Below are positions 1-9,977 of a stretch of DNA of 64,000 bases, in pieces. Each line of letters opens with the position of its first letter. Position 1 is the stretch's first letter. A program made the position numbers and the translations under genes. The DNA is taken from positions 1,054,001-1,118,000 of the forward strand of contig JADLSH010000220.1 of assembly GCA_016169945.1 (NCBI GenBank), read 5' to 3'. The DNA is from Trachythela sp. YZ-2020 (lineage: Eukaryota; Cnidaria; Anthozoa; Malacalcyonacea; Clavulariidae). The notes under the pieces are model-generated. The model was not told where the DNA came from. It worked only from the letters and a program-made list of their open reading frames with translations, and did not search any database.

Positions 1-120
1 TTGCATAATGCGGACGTCTTTGTAGTCCGCTATGTTTTCACATACCCGAGTGTAAATATCCGAGCGGAATTAGGACTCTCGCACGGCGCTTCGCGCCTGC
101 CCGAGGATAATTTTTTTCGA
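1..120 (+). repeat. Dispersed GC-rich repeat, copy 1
   Basis: This stretch contains CGAGCGGAATTAG followed by a small hairpin-forming segment (GGCGCTTCGCGCC type). The same sequence recurs in the same orientation at about 60300-60415 and in reverse at about 7610-7690. Three copies in 64 kb with different flanks indicate a short interspersed repeat. I see no coding potential and no clear terminal repeats. Confidence 0.7.
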
Positions 121-149
121 AATTATCCAAAATATTGTTGTGTATACAG

Positions 150-2060
150 GTAAACGATAACTTTTTTTCTTCTTTTTTTCGCTAGAAATGGAGGGAAAAG
201 AATCCATTATATTAGGTGATTTTAATTGTAATATTTTGGGGACAAATGTAGCACCACATACCTCAAAATTTACCTCTCTATATGACGAATACCAGTATTC
301 GGCTTATGCAGTCACGCGAGAATTTACGTCATGCTATACAACCGGAAATTTGGGGGCAAAACAATCTTTTTGAATAAACCAACCAAAGGGACTAAAATAA
401 ATGTCATAAAAAATGAATCGGGTATTATAAGCGATCGGAAACTTATAGCAGAAAATTTTAATAATCATAAATTTAATAAATTTATTGAGCAGGGACCGGA
501 GCTTGCCCGTGATATTCCGAATACAAACATAAATCCCAGCACTTTCCCAAATCAAAGTACAAGTAAATTCAAATTTAAGCACATCAGCGCTGAATGTGTT
601 GTGGTTACTATTAGGAATCTCCCCTCTAAAAAGGCTTCCCGCCTGGACAAAATACCATGTAGGGTGATCAAGGGCGTCGCGAGAATCATATCAGAGTCTC
701 TTTCAAAATATTTTAACAAATCTGTATCAAGCGGTGTCTTTCCTGATGATTTAAAGAGTGCAAAGGTAGCCCCAATTTTTAAGGCCGGGGAACGATCTGA
801 TGTAAATAATTTTAGGCCAATATCTGTATTGTCAGTAATAGCTAAAATTTTTGAGAAAATAGTTTTAATCAGTTTAATGAATTTTTAAATGATAACGATC
901 TCTTGTCTCACCATCAGTCGGGTTTTAGACCTCGACATTCTACATCGATGGCTGTGCATAAAGATACTATCTGTCGGCTTAGTAACATGGATAAAGGAAA
1001 GACAAATATAGCTGTATTTGTTGACCTTAAGAAAGCTTTCGATACTTTTGACCACATTATTTTATTGAATAAATTACAGCATTATGGCTTTTTGGGAAAT
1101 TAATTAAGCTGGATTCATTCATCTCTGTCTAATAGAAACCAAAAATGCTTTGTAAATGGGGTTTTTTCAAAGCCATGTATAATAAAATGTGGTGTGCCCC
1201 AAGGATCTATATTAGGACCACTATTTTTTCTGATTTTCATCAATTATCTCCTGGGCTGTCTCTCTCATACTACACCAAATATGTATGCAGATGACACGAA
1301 CATTACATTGGGAGATGAAATCTTGATCTTTTGGAAAATAGAACAAACGCAGACTTGCCAAACTTGTGCATTTGGCTTAGAGCCAATAGTCTTAGTCTGA
1401 ATATTGCCAAAGTTAATACATGATTATTGGCTCAGCTCGACGAATTAAAAACCTAAGTAGCGATCCTTTATACTTAGGTAATGTTAAACTGAAATAGGTA
1501 ATGTTAAACTGAAAAGAGTTTAAAGCAAGAAAACGTTAGGTGTTATCGTTGATGAAAACCTTAACTGGCATGACAATATAAATGATATCGCTAAAAAGGC
1601 CAAGAGAGGCCTGGCTGTCTTGAGACAAACTCGTGACCTTGCCCCTGTAGATGCGTTAAAGAAAGTATACTACGCAATTGTACAACCGCATTTTGATTAT
1701 GCATGTTCATCGGTGTGGGATAACTGCATGTCTTAAAGGGAAACTACAGAAATTGCAAAATCGAGCTGGGCGGATAATCACGCGCTCTGACTATGAAATT
1801 AGATCAGCCGAAATTTTAGATAATTAGGTTGGAAAACATCAGAACATAGGTGGCATTTGAATAAGACATTGTTGATGCAAACAATGCTGCCCCTACGTAT
1901 CTAATATCGCAATTTTCCAAAAGGAATCAAGCGCATGACTACAATGTAAGGGGTAGCCAAGTGAATATTTGCCTTCCGAAACCAAATACAAATTTTTTTT
2001 AAAATAGTTTAGCCTATAATGGAGCAGTTACCTGGAATTCACTGACTGAATATAACATAA
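150..2060 (+). pseudogene. Decayed LINE (CR1/L2-like) endonuclease-reverse transcriptase
   Basis: Pieces of a non-LTR retrotransposon ORF2 lie in order but in different frames. The endonuclease fragment reads LGDFNCN (188-260). The RT N-terminal block is in 331-888, with APIFKAGER and FRPISVLS. The palm block is in 903-1103 (HQSGFRPRHST, then VFVDLKKAFDTFDH). GVPQGSILGP and MYADDTN are in 1194-1310. A C-terminal domain (GVIVDENLNW, PHFDYACSSVWDNC) is at 1535-1735. Stops and frameshifts break it at least four times, and the endonuclease is mostly missing, so it is a dead copy. Clade assignment is from general motif order only. Confidence 0.85.
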
Positions 2061-2094
2061 CGCACTTAGGCATAGCCTAACTTAACTATGAACT

Positions 2095-2950
2095 TAGCTA
2101 CACTCAGCACACACCGCAACAACAACGCAGGAATAGGCAACGCAACATCATTTGGTTCAACCCACCATTTAGCAAGAGTGTTAGCACAAACATAGGACGT
2201 AATTTCCTTAGTCTAATTGACTAACATTTCCCACCGCACCACAAGCTACATAATTTTTTTAGCAGAAATACAGTTAAAGTAAATTATAGCTGCATGTAAG
2301 TTATAGTCAGTAATCACTAAACACAATGCACGCATATCTAGGAATAACAAGCCACAGGAGAGGCACACTACCAATTGCAGTTGTAGAGAAAACACCATTT
2401 GCCCGCTTCAAAAACAATGCATGACTAGGGAGATAGTATACAAAGCAACAGTCACAGTAAGCAACACAAACATGATCAAAAATTACATTGGCATGACTGC
2501 AACCACATTCAAAGAGCGATTGGCCAACCGCACTAAATCTTTTCAGTATAAAAAGCATGCAAATGACACGGAACTTTCGAAATATATTTGGACATTGAAA
2601 GAAAACAAGAAGGATTTCAGTGTTAATTGGCAAATTTTAAAACATTCTATTTCGTACAAGGGAGAATCAAAACGATGCAATTATGTTTAGAAGAAAAAAT
2701 TTGTATTTTGAAAGAAAAAAACAAGAATTGTTTACTCAACAAAAGAGCTGAAATAGTTCACGATGTCGTCATCGTAACAAATTTCGCGTAAACAACGCAA
2801 ACAAAGCCATGCATGCACACATTGTCTCCCACATACACCCCAACGCTCCGTCAGGAACCATATAAGCGGTCATTTCTTTCGATACTTGTCACTGCCTGAT
2901 GATTCTTTTACAGATGAAACAGCCTGTTGCAGACAAGTTTTGAGGTAAGC
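2095..2950 (+). mobile_element. Penelope-like element, 3' part (RT end plus GIY-YIG)
   Basis: From about 2095 the frames read [19 protein letters not shown], the conserved end of the Penelope RT region. A GIY-YIG endonuclease follows (2421-2690) with IVYKATV, NYIGMTATTFKERLANRTK and NDTELSKYIW. A tail after the stop near 2688 continues as CLEEK...LLNKRAEIV, the usual PLE C-terminus. Frame changes and stops mark it as inactive. PLE retrotransposons pair an RT related to telomerase with this endonuclease. The 3' end carries a hammerhead-like fold (2884-2938). The 5' part of the RT is missing, and the element abuts the preceding LINE. Confidence 0.85.
2884..2938 (+). ncRNA. Hammerhead ribozyme-like fold in PLE 3' end
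   Basis: The core is canonical: CTGATGA at 2896-2902 and GAAA at 2916-2919. Stem I pairs ACTTGT (2884-2889) with ACAAGT (2933-2938) and CTGC (2892-2895) with GCAG (2929-2932), leaving a 2-nt bulge. Stem III is short (ACA 2919-2921 with TGT 2925-2927), leaving U2928 as the expected cleavage nucleotide in a GUU triplet. Stem II (2903-2915) is the weak part, with only three pairs and a T/T mismatch next to the core. Hammerheads with short stem III are known from Penelope-like elements. Activity is not shown by sequence alone. Confidence 0.65.
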
Positions 2951-5020
2951 GAAAATCTATAATTTGCTCTAACTATATGTTGTCTATAGCAAGATGGGGA
3001 TTTTTGGCCATGGATTTATTAGAAGATGCTTTATCCAGCCTTTAACCAGATCGGTGAGCACAATACATGGGCAGTTTGCACACGCGTGCGCGCTTGTTTA
3101 GGTGCGTATATTCTTCGCATTTTTCAAACGATTAAGCCATTATATCGTTTAGTATGAGCACCGCAACTCAATATTTCAAGAAACACATAATTTTCCATGA
3201 ACAGTAAAGTAAAAACGAAAAAGTGTACTCGAAGTTGCTGTTTTTTGAGTTTGAAGAATGATATGGCGGTTGAAGAAATGCGCCCGCGATATTTTACACA
3301 GCTTATACAAAATGCCTCTCTGTTACTCAGCACGGATCTAAAAATTTAGGTTGGGCCGAGCATTTCTTTTGAAGTCACAATGTTTGCGAATCTAATCTTT
3401 AGATGTTTAAATTCGTCTTTCTATCTAATATGTAACTCGAGAGATCCAGCTTCTACACTTATTTTAATGGGTTTTAGAAAGTTTTAGACAATTTACAGGC
3501 CCCAAATTTATTTCTATATAACAATATTTTAGCGATTTAATTATAGCGTTTGAAAGACATTCGAAATTGTTATTTCGATAATAATAACTCGGTACTTTTC
3601 GTCCATAATAAGTTTGTCCTTTTGACATGTGTGTCGTTCGGCACATTATACCATTAGTTATGCTTTTAACATGGCTCAATGGGTAACGTGCGGCCAACCC
3701 CGAACCCGTAAATACATTCTCGCAGGCGCAAAACAATGGGAAAATTGCATTCTACGGGATTAGAAACACCGGGAATCGATTCTATAGGCCAAAACAGCCC
3801 AATAGCGTGCTTTTCACGTCTTTTCGTGTCGGCGAACCTATAATATGACCAAATCTAAGTGCAGTGCAATTCACTGCACGTGCATTAAAAACTGATAATA
3901 TAAAAAAATTCTGAAGTGCTTGAATATAAGCAACATTTTTGCCTATACTGATATGTATCTGAGTTTCAGAGATATTCAAGAAATTTTATGACGTGAGTTT
4001 GGCAAATTTTTGGATACAATTTGCAGTATTTATGTTTCTGTATAAGCTTTTCATTGAACTCATACCATTCGTTGGAAAGATAATGGTTGAAGGATTTCAA
4101 TTGTGTTTCTCCTATTTCTATAGAGGGTAAATATTGACAGAGAAAATCGCATTCGAAATTCTTAAGGAAAATTACGTACGTGTTGATGCGAACGTCAATG
4201 AGTTAAAAAAAGGTTTCCGAACACTTGAGCACTATTAACATCAATGACGTGCATGCCAAATAATAGTTTCTTCCAGCTACATCTTGTATAAATTTGTTGC
4301 AGCTGTCCAACAAGAATACCTTGCCGAAAACGGTCGATCCAAAAATTGGAAACTAAAAAGTTGTGAAAGGTAAATTTTAAATCTTCTTTTAGTCTTTACT
4401 TCTAAGCAGATGCATAATGACAGAGCTTGTGCTCGTCACACGTTGAATTTGAAATGGAAAGAAATATTGAGAAATAGTAGGATCTGTATAGCCTGCAATA
4501 GTTTTTGCAATGAGATTTTCTCGTTATAAAGTTATGAATTTTTGCCCAAAATTCCTTTCTTGAACGAATAGACATTCTAAAGTACAGGGTAGTTCTATCA
4601 GATGAAAAAAGCTTCTGTTATCAATAGAAACCATAACTGATAGAAAGGTACCCCAATGCTGATATAGAGATCAATTTAGCATGGTCTATGAATCAGCTGA
4701 GAGCGACAATAATATGAGAAGCATTATTATATAAATATTCAAGAAGGGTTTTTAGTAGTTTATCCGTTGATATTGAATGATGAATATTTCAAGAATGAAA
4801 ATATTCACCCAATTTGTTAATGTTATCAATACTAATATATTTTTAGCATCCGTCAACATCTGTTATGCATCTCATAATCAGTAAGTTGATCTGAAGCATC
4901 ATATTATTTGTTATAACGTTAATTTTATTTTATATTAAATAGACTTGCATTTTCATGCTTATAATATTAGAATATTATTTCCTTCATTTATTTCCGCGAA
5001 TAGAGGAAGCCTGAGTACAA
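2951..5020. other. Intergenic, no gene recognised
   Basis: AT-rich sequence with only short random open frames. I see no splice-linked exons, terminal repeats or RNA gene. The left edge may contain the remainder of the PLE 3' end. Confidence 0.5.
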
Positions 5021-5031
5021 GATAAAGTCAA

Positions 5032-5038
5032 TATAAAT
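5032..5038 (+). promoter_or_regulatory. TATA box upstream of the small secreted-protein gene
   Basis: TATAAAT lies 126 bases before the ATG at 5164. That spacing would give a transcription start near 5060-5065 and a 5' leader of about 100 nt. Assignment is by position and consensus only. Confidence 0.4.
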
Positions 5039-5163
5039 AGGCATGCAAGGTGTTGACAATACGTCATTCATGATGTTGGCCATAATATCTAAAGTGATTA
5101 ACTATATTCCACCTTTTTAGATGCTAGCTACCTCGCTTTGAAAAAGTCAACAACGACAGTATC

Positions 5164-5466
5164 ATGAAATATTCCACAAGTTTGGGCATAAAACTTTTTC
5201 TTTCATCATTGATCTTGTTATATTTCTGCGCAAATCCAGTTGCTGCAAACAAAGATATTCCATTTTGTCATAAGCTATGGGACGACCTTGGGAAAGATTT
5301 GGCAGACTGGCGTGAACGATGTATGGATGCAGATCACGAAATTGATACATCATGTTGTCAAGCAGAGAAAGAATATTTTAAAGAAAGGAGACGGAGCCAC
5401 AGAAAAATGTGCTTTTATGAAGGTATAAAAGATCACAATAATAACGACCATTACATCAAGTACTAG
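5164..5466 (+). CDS. Small secreted Cys-containing protein, unknown function
   Basis: A 100-residue single-exon protein. Residues 1-28 form a clear signal peptide: K at position 2, a hydrophobic stretch around LFLSSLILLYF, and likely cleavage after PVAA. The mature part of about 72 residues is strongly charged. It holds five cysteines at residues 35, 53, 64, 65 and 83, including a CC pair, followed by a basic ERRRSHRK run and an Asn/His-rich tail. The odd cysteine count leaves one unpaired or available for an intermolecular bond. ATG 5164 is the first in frame and sits 126 bases downstream of a TATAAAT box. A (TA)n microsatellite starts at the stop codon. I do not recognise the family. A secreted peptide or a first exon of a longer gene are both possible. 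Confidence 0.5.
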   Translation: MKYSTSLGIKLFLSSLILLYFCANPVAANKDIPFCHKLWDDLGKDLADWRERCMDADHEIDTSCCQAEKEYFKERRRSHRKMCFYEGIKDHNNNDHYIKY

Positions 5467-5470
5467 TATA

Positions 5471-5525
<55 letters not shown>

Positions 5526-5545
5526 CATATATATATATATAAGCA
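5465..5545. repeat. (TA)n microsatellite
   Basis: Nearly uninterrupted TA dinucleotides with a few CATA/GTATATC breaks, immediately after the stop codon of the preceding gene. Confidence 0.9.
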
Positions 5546-6734
5546 ACTGTTCATGATTGATATTTGGGAGAAAAAAAGATTATTTCGAACTTTCAAAAAT
5601 ATCTAGTCGTCTTACACATAGTTTCGTGTGGGAGCGCGCGATCTCGAGCACTTTTATTAGTCTTATAGGAAGTTTTGAGAGAGAAGGGGACTATGCAAAG
5701 AATGAAGGGAAGGAGAAAATTGTGGAAGCCTCTGCCATGTAATGTTTTCAAGATGGCGACACTTGCACAAATTCGACACCGAGTTATGAATAATGGACGA
5801 AGGATACTACATAGCATAGTGTCGACATAAAATAGTCCATTTCAAGTCGAACGCGTTTTTCGTGTGATGAATTCGCGCGCGCCATGATAAATTCAGGCGC
5901 CAAGTTCAATATTATGATATACATTATTTGCCAGTATATGTTTTAAACGTAGAAGTGAACAATATGAGAAGAACAAGACTGTGCGATGTGAACGAGAAAT
6001 GTAAAAATCATACTAATATTCGTTACCAACTTTGTAAAATATTCGACATGATTCAGTCTATATGAGGGATATTATATTTCCAACAACAACATTGCGCCTT
6101 CAAGACCTGGGACAAATATGATATTATTAAAGCAAATCACTCTACAATATATGATACTCTACAATAGTTTGAGCGAACCAAACGTGGATATATATTTGTA
6201 TTCATATAATTTTTTGTGGGAAACTAAAGAAAATCTAGAGATCAGTGTTGAAATAATCGTCGTATACTCCACTCTCCTCCGCAGAGGCTTGCGATCTTTA
6301 AAAACTATTTAGTCGTCTTACACGGAGTTTCTTGAAGCGTGTGGGGAGCGGCGGCACACACTCCGTCTAACACGACTAAATATTTTTTAAACTCGCAAGC
6401 TTCCGTGCGCAGGAGAGTGTCCGGTACGCTACTTTGTGCACATTATACGGCTGAGGCAATTCTCCTCGTTTTCCGTCTTCCCGTCTTTCCCCGCGCGCTC
6501 GCACTTGCAAATCCCCTATTTTCCCCATTTGAACCGCACGCTCCCAACACGCTACACAAAACTCCGTGTAAGACGACCAAATATTTTCTTAAGCTCGCAA
6601 GTCTCTATGAACATGTTTGTTCAACTTAAGGTTATTAACATAGAGGCCAAGAATCTTAGCGTATAGTCGACCATTTCAACCGGATTATTGTTGATTAGGA
6701 TGGGATCGAATTGTGTTGGGTTCAAACTAAATCC
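5546..6734. repeat. Non-coding stretch with hairpin repeats
   Basis: 6280-6400 is an inverted repeat: TTTAGTCGTCTTACACGGAG on the left pairs with CACTCCGTCTAACACGACTA on the right, then ACTCGCAAGC closes against GCTTGCGA. Diverged relatives occur at 5595-5650 and 6555-6605. It looks like a small palindromic MITE family. No gene is visible. Confidence 0.55.
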
Positions 6735-6925
6735 AATACGCAATCTACGACTTCAGCCCTAGAAACACGTGTTGGCGTCACCATAGCAACGGAGCTAAAA
6801 TGTTGAAATGCGGACACTTCGTAAGGTGTTCTATTACGGCAATACATCAAGATGCCCTTTTAAAACGCAATATAGTACAGTAAAACTTTTAAAATGACTA
6901 GATGAATATTATATATTTGTAATCC
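6735..6925 (+). repeat. Outer inverted repeat A (left)
   Basis: This segment (from ACTTCAGCCCTAGAA onward) matches the reverse complement of about 21430-21605. With segment B (7449-7605, matching 21265-21430) it forms the outer arms around the 15 kb nested structure. Confidence 0.7.
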
Positions 6926-7448
6926 CCGTTAAACAAGCAACATAAAGATGTTTAAATCAAATTTATACGTTTAGAATTTAAAAAATAAACGAATGAAACG
7001 ATTTTCCACACGGTCGTATAAGATATTAATAGCTAGCCATATTACAAAACGATTAATTGAAACATAAAATGAAGTTCGAAATATCTGTTTACAAACTTAA
7101 TTTGGCCATCATTAAAAAGAAAAACTTCTTGGCTTTTCAACTATATTATACTTTACGCTTGTTAATTTCTTATATATTTTTGATGAGCGTGAAAAGGATT
7201 CCGATGTCATATTTCGTTACCGGTGTTTTTTGTCTATGACTATATTCTTGAAGCTTTCTAGTGTATTGTCATTGCCATTTGAATCATGATAATTTGCGTC
7301 ATGACATTTAAAGTGTATCTTCCCTCAGATATTTAAGTGGAGTTTCTGTAGACTGTAACAAATATTTCAAACGTAACGATCCAATCTTTTTTTGTATATT
7401 ATGGACACCAGCATATGGAATGAACAGGCTCTGCGTGCATTTGTAATC
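6926..7448. mobile_element. About 520-bp insertion in left arm with TTTGTAATCC duplication
   Basis: In the right copy of the inverted repeat (21425-21460) segments A and B are contiguous. In the left copy they are separated by about 520 bp. TTTGTAATCC occurs at both edges (about 6916-6925 and 7440-7449), as expected for a target site duplication of about 10 bp. The insert is AT-rich, has no recognised coding content, and its terminal structure is unclear. Confidence 0.5.
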
Positions 7449-7605
7449 CTCATGGAAAGAGCAATCTCAAGATGCTTGAATCAAGTTTATACGTTCAGAA
7501 TTTAAGTCAGTAACGTAATGTCAATGAATTTGTGAAGCAAGCAGCTTTTGACCCACATTGGAAAACTTTCGAATTTTATGAATTGTGCGACGTTTTCTGC
7601 GCCAA
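7449..7605 (+). repeat. Outer inverted repeat B (left)
   Basis: CTCATGGAAAGAGCAATCTC through TTTTCTGCGCCAAA is the reverse complement of 21265-21430 with modest divergence. Confidence 0.75.
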
Positions 7606-7692
7606 AATTAAAAGGCGCGAAGCGCCGTTCCGGGCGATAGCCCGGGGCGAGGGTACTAATTCCGCTCGGCTATTTATTACACCTGGGGAAAA
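7606..7692 (-). repeat. Dispersed GC-rich repeat, copy 2 (reverse)
   Basis: Reverse-complement relative of 1-120 and 60300-60415. It holds GGCGCGAAGCGCC and CTAATTCCGCTCGG. It is absent from the matching place in the right arm, so it is a separate insertion. Confidence 0.65.
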
Positions 7693-7722
7693 AAGAAAGC
7701 AATGCTTCATGGGTGTCATGCA

Positions 7723-8285
7723 TAGATATAATAAACCTAGATTGCTGACTCATACGTAGCGGACGCGTGACCTGCATGATAAATCCAAGATGGCCGCCAT
7801 TCAGGGCAAAAAGACTATAAACTCTACGGGGAAATCCATAATTTTTGCATTTTGCGTCGTCCCAGTGTTTCTAATCCACTTCGATCAAACTTTTTTGGCA
7901 ATAACTACTTATCGTGAAGGTTTTAGACGCAAACTGGACAGCTGGGGATGAATTGATGTAAAAATATCGCTCGCCGAAATTTGTACGAAATCGTCACTTG
8001 GTCAGTTCGAGCAGGTTCGAGTGAATTACTCCGGTTTAGAGTATTTTATAAAGGAAATTTGTGGTTTTCAAGATCAAAGACGTATACCTTGAAGGCTTTG
8101 GATGCAGAATGGACCGTTTGGGATGAATTATATTAAAATATCGCTCGCCGAAGCTTGACATGAAAATGTCACTTGCTCAGCTTGAGTCATTTACTGCAGA
8201 CAAGTACTTTAAATGTACTTGGTTTAATACATTTAGTCATTAGATATTTTGAGGAATATTCGGAACATTACTTAGAGGATAAAAG
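7723..8285 (+). repeat. Foldback element, left arm
   Basis: Reading inward from TAGATATAATAAACCTAG (7723), this arm is the reverse complement of 9283-9778 plus 19971-19996, once the two transposons in between are removed. Internal landmarks repeated inverted are ATATCGCTCGCCGAA and CGGACGCGTG. The arm is about 560 bp and has no coding content. Confidence 0.85.
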
Positions 8286-9282
8286 TAATGTCTGTAACAG
8301 GCTTTACTTGCTGAGACGACTGGGATTACAAAAAAGCAATAAAAATAGCAATTAAAATTGGGAATGGAAAATGAGATTATGATCCCTCCCCCACCTCTTA
8401 CAACCCTCTGACTTCTTTCCCCAGTTTTTGTTTCCTTTTATAGTATTTTTGGGGCTCACTTAAATCTGGGGCCCATCGAGCAATTCCCTCCTGGGCAGCC
8501 TTAGAAAATATAGCTTACTAAATGTCGTGTTAAAAAGAACCATAAATAGTAAACACTAACATATTGTTAATCTGGACATTCATTCTCACTAGATGACATG
8601 TCAAGAAATTTAGTTTTGGACATGCAAGAAAACTTCGTGTTAGTTTTAGTAATTTGGCATTAATTACTTGAAGGATTAATATATTTTTACTATAGAAATG
8701 ATAATTAATGGTAGCATAACAATGTACGGATTTCATTCAAGCATACATGAAACTGTTAAGTTTAATGATCAGAATTTATTTTATAGAGGTTTATATTTCA
8801 CGACCACCATGGAAAGTCTGGCCGATGCATACTTGATATTTTTCAGTACATGAACAGGTTGCACACTGTTACTGTATTGTTAAATGTTAAGTTAAATGTT
8901 TTAAAACAATACTGAAAATCAGAAACAACACTCAAATTTGCAGTGCACTTGCCACAATTTTGCACACTACACACTTGAATTTTTCCCTGCTGCATAAATT
9001 TTTCCTTGTCTAAATCTGCCATATATTACCCAGTCTGGTCTCATGATCTCCCCGGGAAAAGCCTAATCAATATAATGTTCAGAATTCATCCTTTCATGAG
9101 TAATGCTGTGTGCCATTTCATACAGTGAGTTCAAATAGGCTGCATTGCATCTTCATAAATGTTTTAAAAACTTTTAATATTTCCATCCTTGAAATACTGT
9201 ACCATGTTTGTGTGTCAAATTTCACCTCTAGGTGATATTTGGCGTCAGTTAACTGTGGACTTAACTTTTAAATGCTGCTTTT
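8286..9282. other. Foldback loop region, non-coding
   Basis: One kilobase between the two arms. Only short random frames are present, and I recognise neither a transposase nor an RNA. The element therefore appears non-autonomous. Confidence 0.5.
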
Positions 9283-9778
9283 ATCCTCTAAGTAATGTTC
9301 CGAATATTCCTCAAAATATCTAATGTACTTGTCTGCAGTAAATGACTCGAGCTGAGCAAGTGACATTTTCATGTCAAGCTTCGGCGAGCGATATTTTAAT
9401 ATAATTCATCCCAAACGGTCCATTCTGCATCCAAAGCCTTCAAGGTATACGTCTTTGGTCTTGAAAACCACAAATTTCCTCTATAAAATACTCTAAACCA
9501 GAGTAATTAACTCGAACCTGCTCGAACTGACCAAGTGACGATTTCGTACAAATTTCGGCGAGCGATATTTTTACATCAATTCATCCCTAGCTGTCCAGTT
9601 TGCGTCTAAAACCTTCACGATAAGTAGTTATTGCCAAAAAAGTTTGATCGAAGTGGATTAGAAACACTGGGACGACGCAAAATGCAAAAAATATGGATTT
9701 CCCCGTAGAGTTTATAGTCTTTTTGCCCTGAATGGCGGCAATCTTGGATTTATCATGCAGGCCACGCGTCCGCTAGGT
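9283..9778 (-). repeat. Foldback element, right arm (inner part)
   Basis: Reverse complement of 7755-8285. The arm is cut at CCGCTAGGT (9770-9778) by the AcademH-like insertion and resumes at 17634 and again at 19971. Confidence 0.85.
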
Positions 9779-9843
9779 CATCCTCGTACCCAGGGCATTT
9801 GCTCCCCCCGAGCCAAATACCCTGGTATGAGCTGGTCACGTGA
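9770..9843 (+). repeat. AcademH-like left TSD and TIR
   Basis: TSD CCGCTAGGT at 9770-9778, then TIR 9779-9843. The TIR differs from the right one by one extra C in the C-run and a single G/A change. Confidence 0.85.
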
Positions 9844-9977
9844 CCCCCAGATTTTTGGGTAAAATAGAATATTGTTCATTAGGGTCGGGGGAGTGAGTAT
9901 ACATTGTCACAACTAATAAGAACACGCTATAAATGTAAACAATAGCCATTGTATCTTCAAAGTTACACAGCTCGCGT

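Noticed and set aside
7532..7759. 75-codon frame spanning the dispersed GC-rich repeat
   Set aside because: It crosses the junction of an inverted repeat and an interspersed repeat, so chance.
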